Of a stretch of 64,000 nucleotides of DNA, positions 63,271 to 64,000 are shown piece after piece. Below the pieces are notes generated by a model, which had not been told where the DNA came from, did not search any database, and was given only the letters and a program-made list of their open reading frames with translations. How positions within the stretch are numbered: position 1 is the stretch's first letter; each line of letters starts with the position of its first letter. Source of the DNA: Geomonas paludis (GTDB lineage: Bacteria > Desulfobacterota > Desulfuromonadia > Geobacterales > Geobacteraceae); assembly GCF_014193585.1 (NCBI RefSeq), contig NZ_BLXY01000003.1:310001-374000 (forward strand), read 5' to 3'. Made by a program: the position numbers and the translations under genes.

Positions 63271-63430
63271 CCCCCTCTCCCTCTGGGAGAGGGTTGGGGT
63301 GAGGGCGCCCCTCCCCTCTGAAGATGTTGCTGCCCCGGCGACAGCACCCCCCCACCCGGCCTGCGGCCACCCTCTCCCACCTGCGGGCCGAAGCCCTACG
63401 GTGGGCGAATGCCCGCAGGGAGAGGGTATG
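63271..63430. repeat. CCCTCTCCC-type palindromic repeats between emrA and emrB
   Basis: A hairpin CCCTCTCCCTCTGGGAGAGG lies at about 63274-63294 and is followed by a GGTGAGGGCGCCCC stretch. A longer composite element from about 63350 to 63428 holds CCACCCTCTCCCACCTGCGG and ends GCAGGGAGAGGGT. They resemble the elements at 51640-51914. The last arm falls directly before the ATG at 63428 and can serve as a ribosome site. Confidence 0.7.
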
Positions 63431-64000
63431 GATGGCGAACGTAACTCAACTGGCGGTTCGATGAAAAAGAGCGCTGAAGAAAAAAACGTCAACAAGTGGC
63501 TGATCACCATCACGGTGATGCTGCCCGCTATCATGGAGATCGTCGACACCTCCGTCGCGAACGTGGCGCTCCCGCACATGCAGGGGAGCCTCAACGCCGG
63601 CACCGACGAGATCACCTGGGTGCTCACCTCCTACCTGGTGAGTAACGCCGTGGTGCTCCCCATGACCGGGTGGCTGGCGCGCATGTTCGGCCGCAAGCGC
63701 TTCCTCATCACCTGCATCACCCTCTTCACCCTCGCCTCCCTCATGTGCGGCGCCGCGCCCTCGCTGGGGCTGCTCATCTTCTTCCGGGTGCTGCAGGGAG
63801 CAGCCGGCGGCGCACTCATCCCGATGAGCCAGGCCATCATGATGGAGACCTTCCCTCCCTATCAGCAGGGGATGGCGATGGCGATCTTCGGCGTCGGCGC
63901 CATGTTCGGCCCCATCATCGGCCCGGCGCTCGGCGGATGGATCACCGACAACATGAGCTGGCGCTGGATCTTCTACATCAACATCCCCATCGGCATCATC
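63428..64000 (+). CDS. emrB: EmrB-type multidrug MFS transporter (DHA2 family), partial
   Basis: At least 191 residues; the C-terminus lies beyond the window. Membrane segments start at WLITITVMLPAIMEIVDTSV, the DHA2 motif in segment 1 (IVDTSVANVALPHM). Motif A-like GWLARMFGRKRFL and motif C-like AMFGPIIGPALGGWI are present, then WRWIFYINIPIG. This identifies the 14-segment EmrB group. The start is uncertain: ATG 63428 has GGGAGAGGGT just before it, supplied by a repeat, while ATG 63461 (MKKSAEEK) has a weak site. It uses the proton gradient to expel hydrophobic toxins through EmrA and TolC. Confidence 0.9.
   Translation, partial: MDGERNSTGGSMKKSAEEKNVNKWLITITVMLPAIMEIVDTSVANVALPHMQGSLNAGTDEITWVLTSYLVSNAVVLPMTGWLARMFGRKRFLITCITLFTLASLMCGAAPSLGLLIFFRVLQGAAGGALIPMSQAIMMETFPPYQQGMAMAIFGVGAMFGPIIGPALGGWITDNMSWRWIFYINIPIGII

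Overview
The window (about 64% G+C) comes from a Geobacter-type deltaproteobacterium (Geobacteraceae or the Geomonas/Citrifermentans group). The clearest marker is a type IV pilus operon, pilB-pilT-pilC-pilS-pilR-pilA. It ends in the very short Geobacter-type pilin (mature length 65 residues) followed by its small secreted partner Spc/PilA-C. This is inferred from gene content and order, not from a database search.

Layout. (1) 1-2000: a left-edge hemerythrin-like gene with an FNR/HcpR-like palindrome upstream, and a divergent membrane protein with GT-C-like character. (2) 2050-35400: one very long minus-strand polysaccharide locus of about 30 genes. Many neighbours overlap by 4 nt (ATGA/GTGA), which implies tight translational coupling. 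It holds Wzm/Wzt export genes, about 15 glycosyltransferase genes or modules (GT2, GT4, GT9, GT11-like), two UbiA-type polyprenyl-phosphate transferases, GT-C membrane enzymes, several SAM methyltransferases, a DegT sugar aminotransferase, an ATP-grasp-HAD fusion and a second ABC exporter. It lies directly downstream of pilA/spc. As I recall, that is where the xap (extracellular anchoring polysaccharide) genes of G. sulfurreducens sit, so I read it as an enlarged xap-like locus. (3) 35480-43600: pilus operon with a sigma-70-like promoter before pilB, a sigma-54-type promoter before pilA, and terminators after pilR and spc. (4) 43600-51550: aroE, a DUF2723 membrane protein, a UPF0104 flippase-like protein, ribF, tatC and rnr, all minus strand. 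(5) 51640-54152: palindromic intergenic repeats and a lytic transglycosylase gene. (6) 54246-56436: a histidine kinase and a stand-alone receiver protein. (7) 56595-60089: a three-gene overlapping module of GT-C membrane enzyme, GtrB/DPM1-like glycosyltransferase and membrane-associated methyltransferase. (8) 60346-64000: MarR regulator, TolC-like outer membrane protein, EmrA and the start of EmrB (drug efflux).

How it fits together. Glycosyltransferases and modifying enzymes would build a lipid-linked glycan in the cytoplasm and Wzm/Wzt would export it. The UbiA enzymes (polyprenyl-phosphate-pentose type) and the GtrB-like enzyme would make lipid-linked sugar donors used outside the membrane by the GT-C proteins. 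The polymer and the short pilin would both be parts of the extracellular matrix used for metal reduction.

The most unusual points are a single 1240-residue protein with GT2, two methyltransferase-like and GT9 modules; an 876-residue GT-C/methyltransferase fusion; an ATP-grasp-HAD fusion; a split HAD/UbiA pair; and palindromic intergenic-type repeats that sit in frame inside two glycosyltransferase-type genes. I saw no tRNA, rRNA, CRISPR array, transposase or phage gene.
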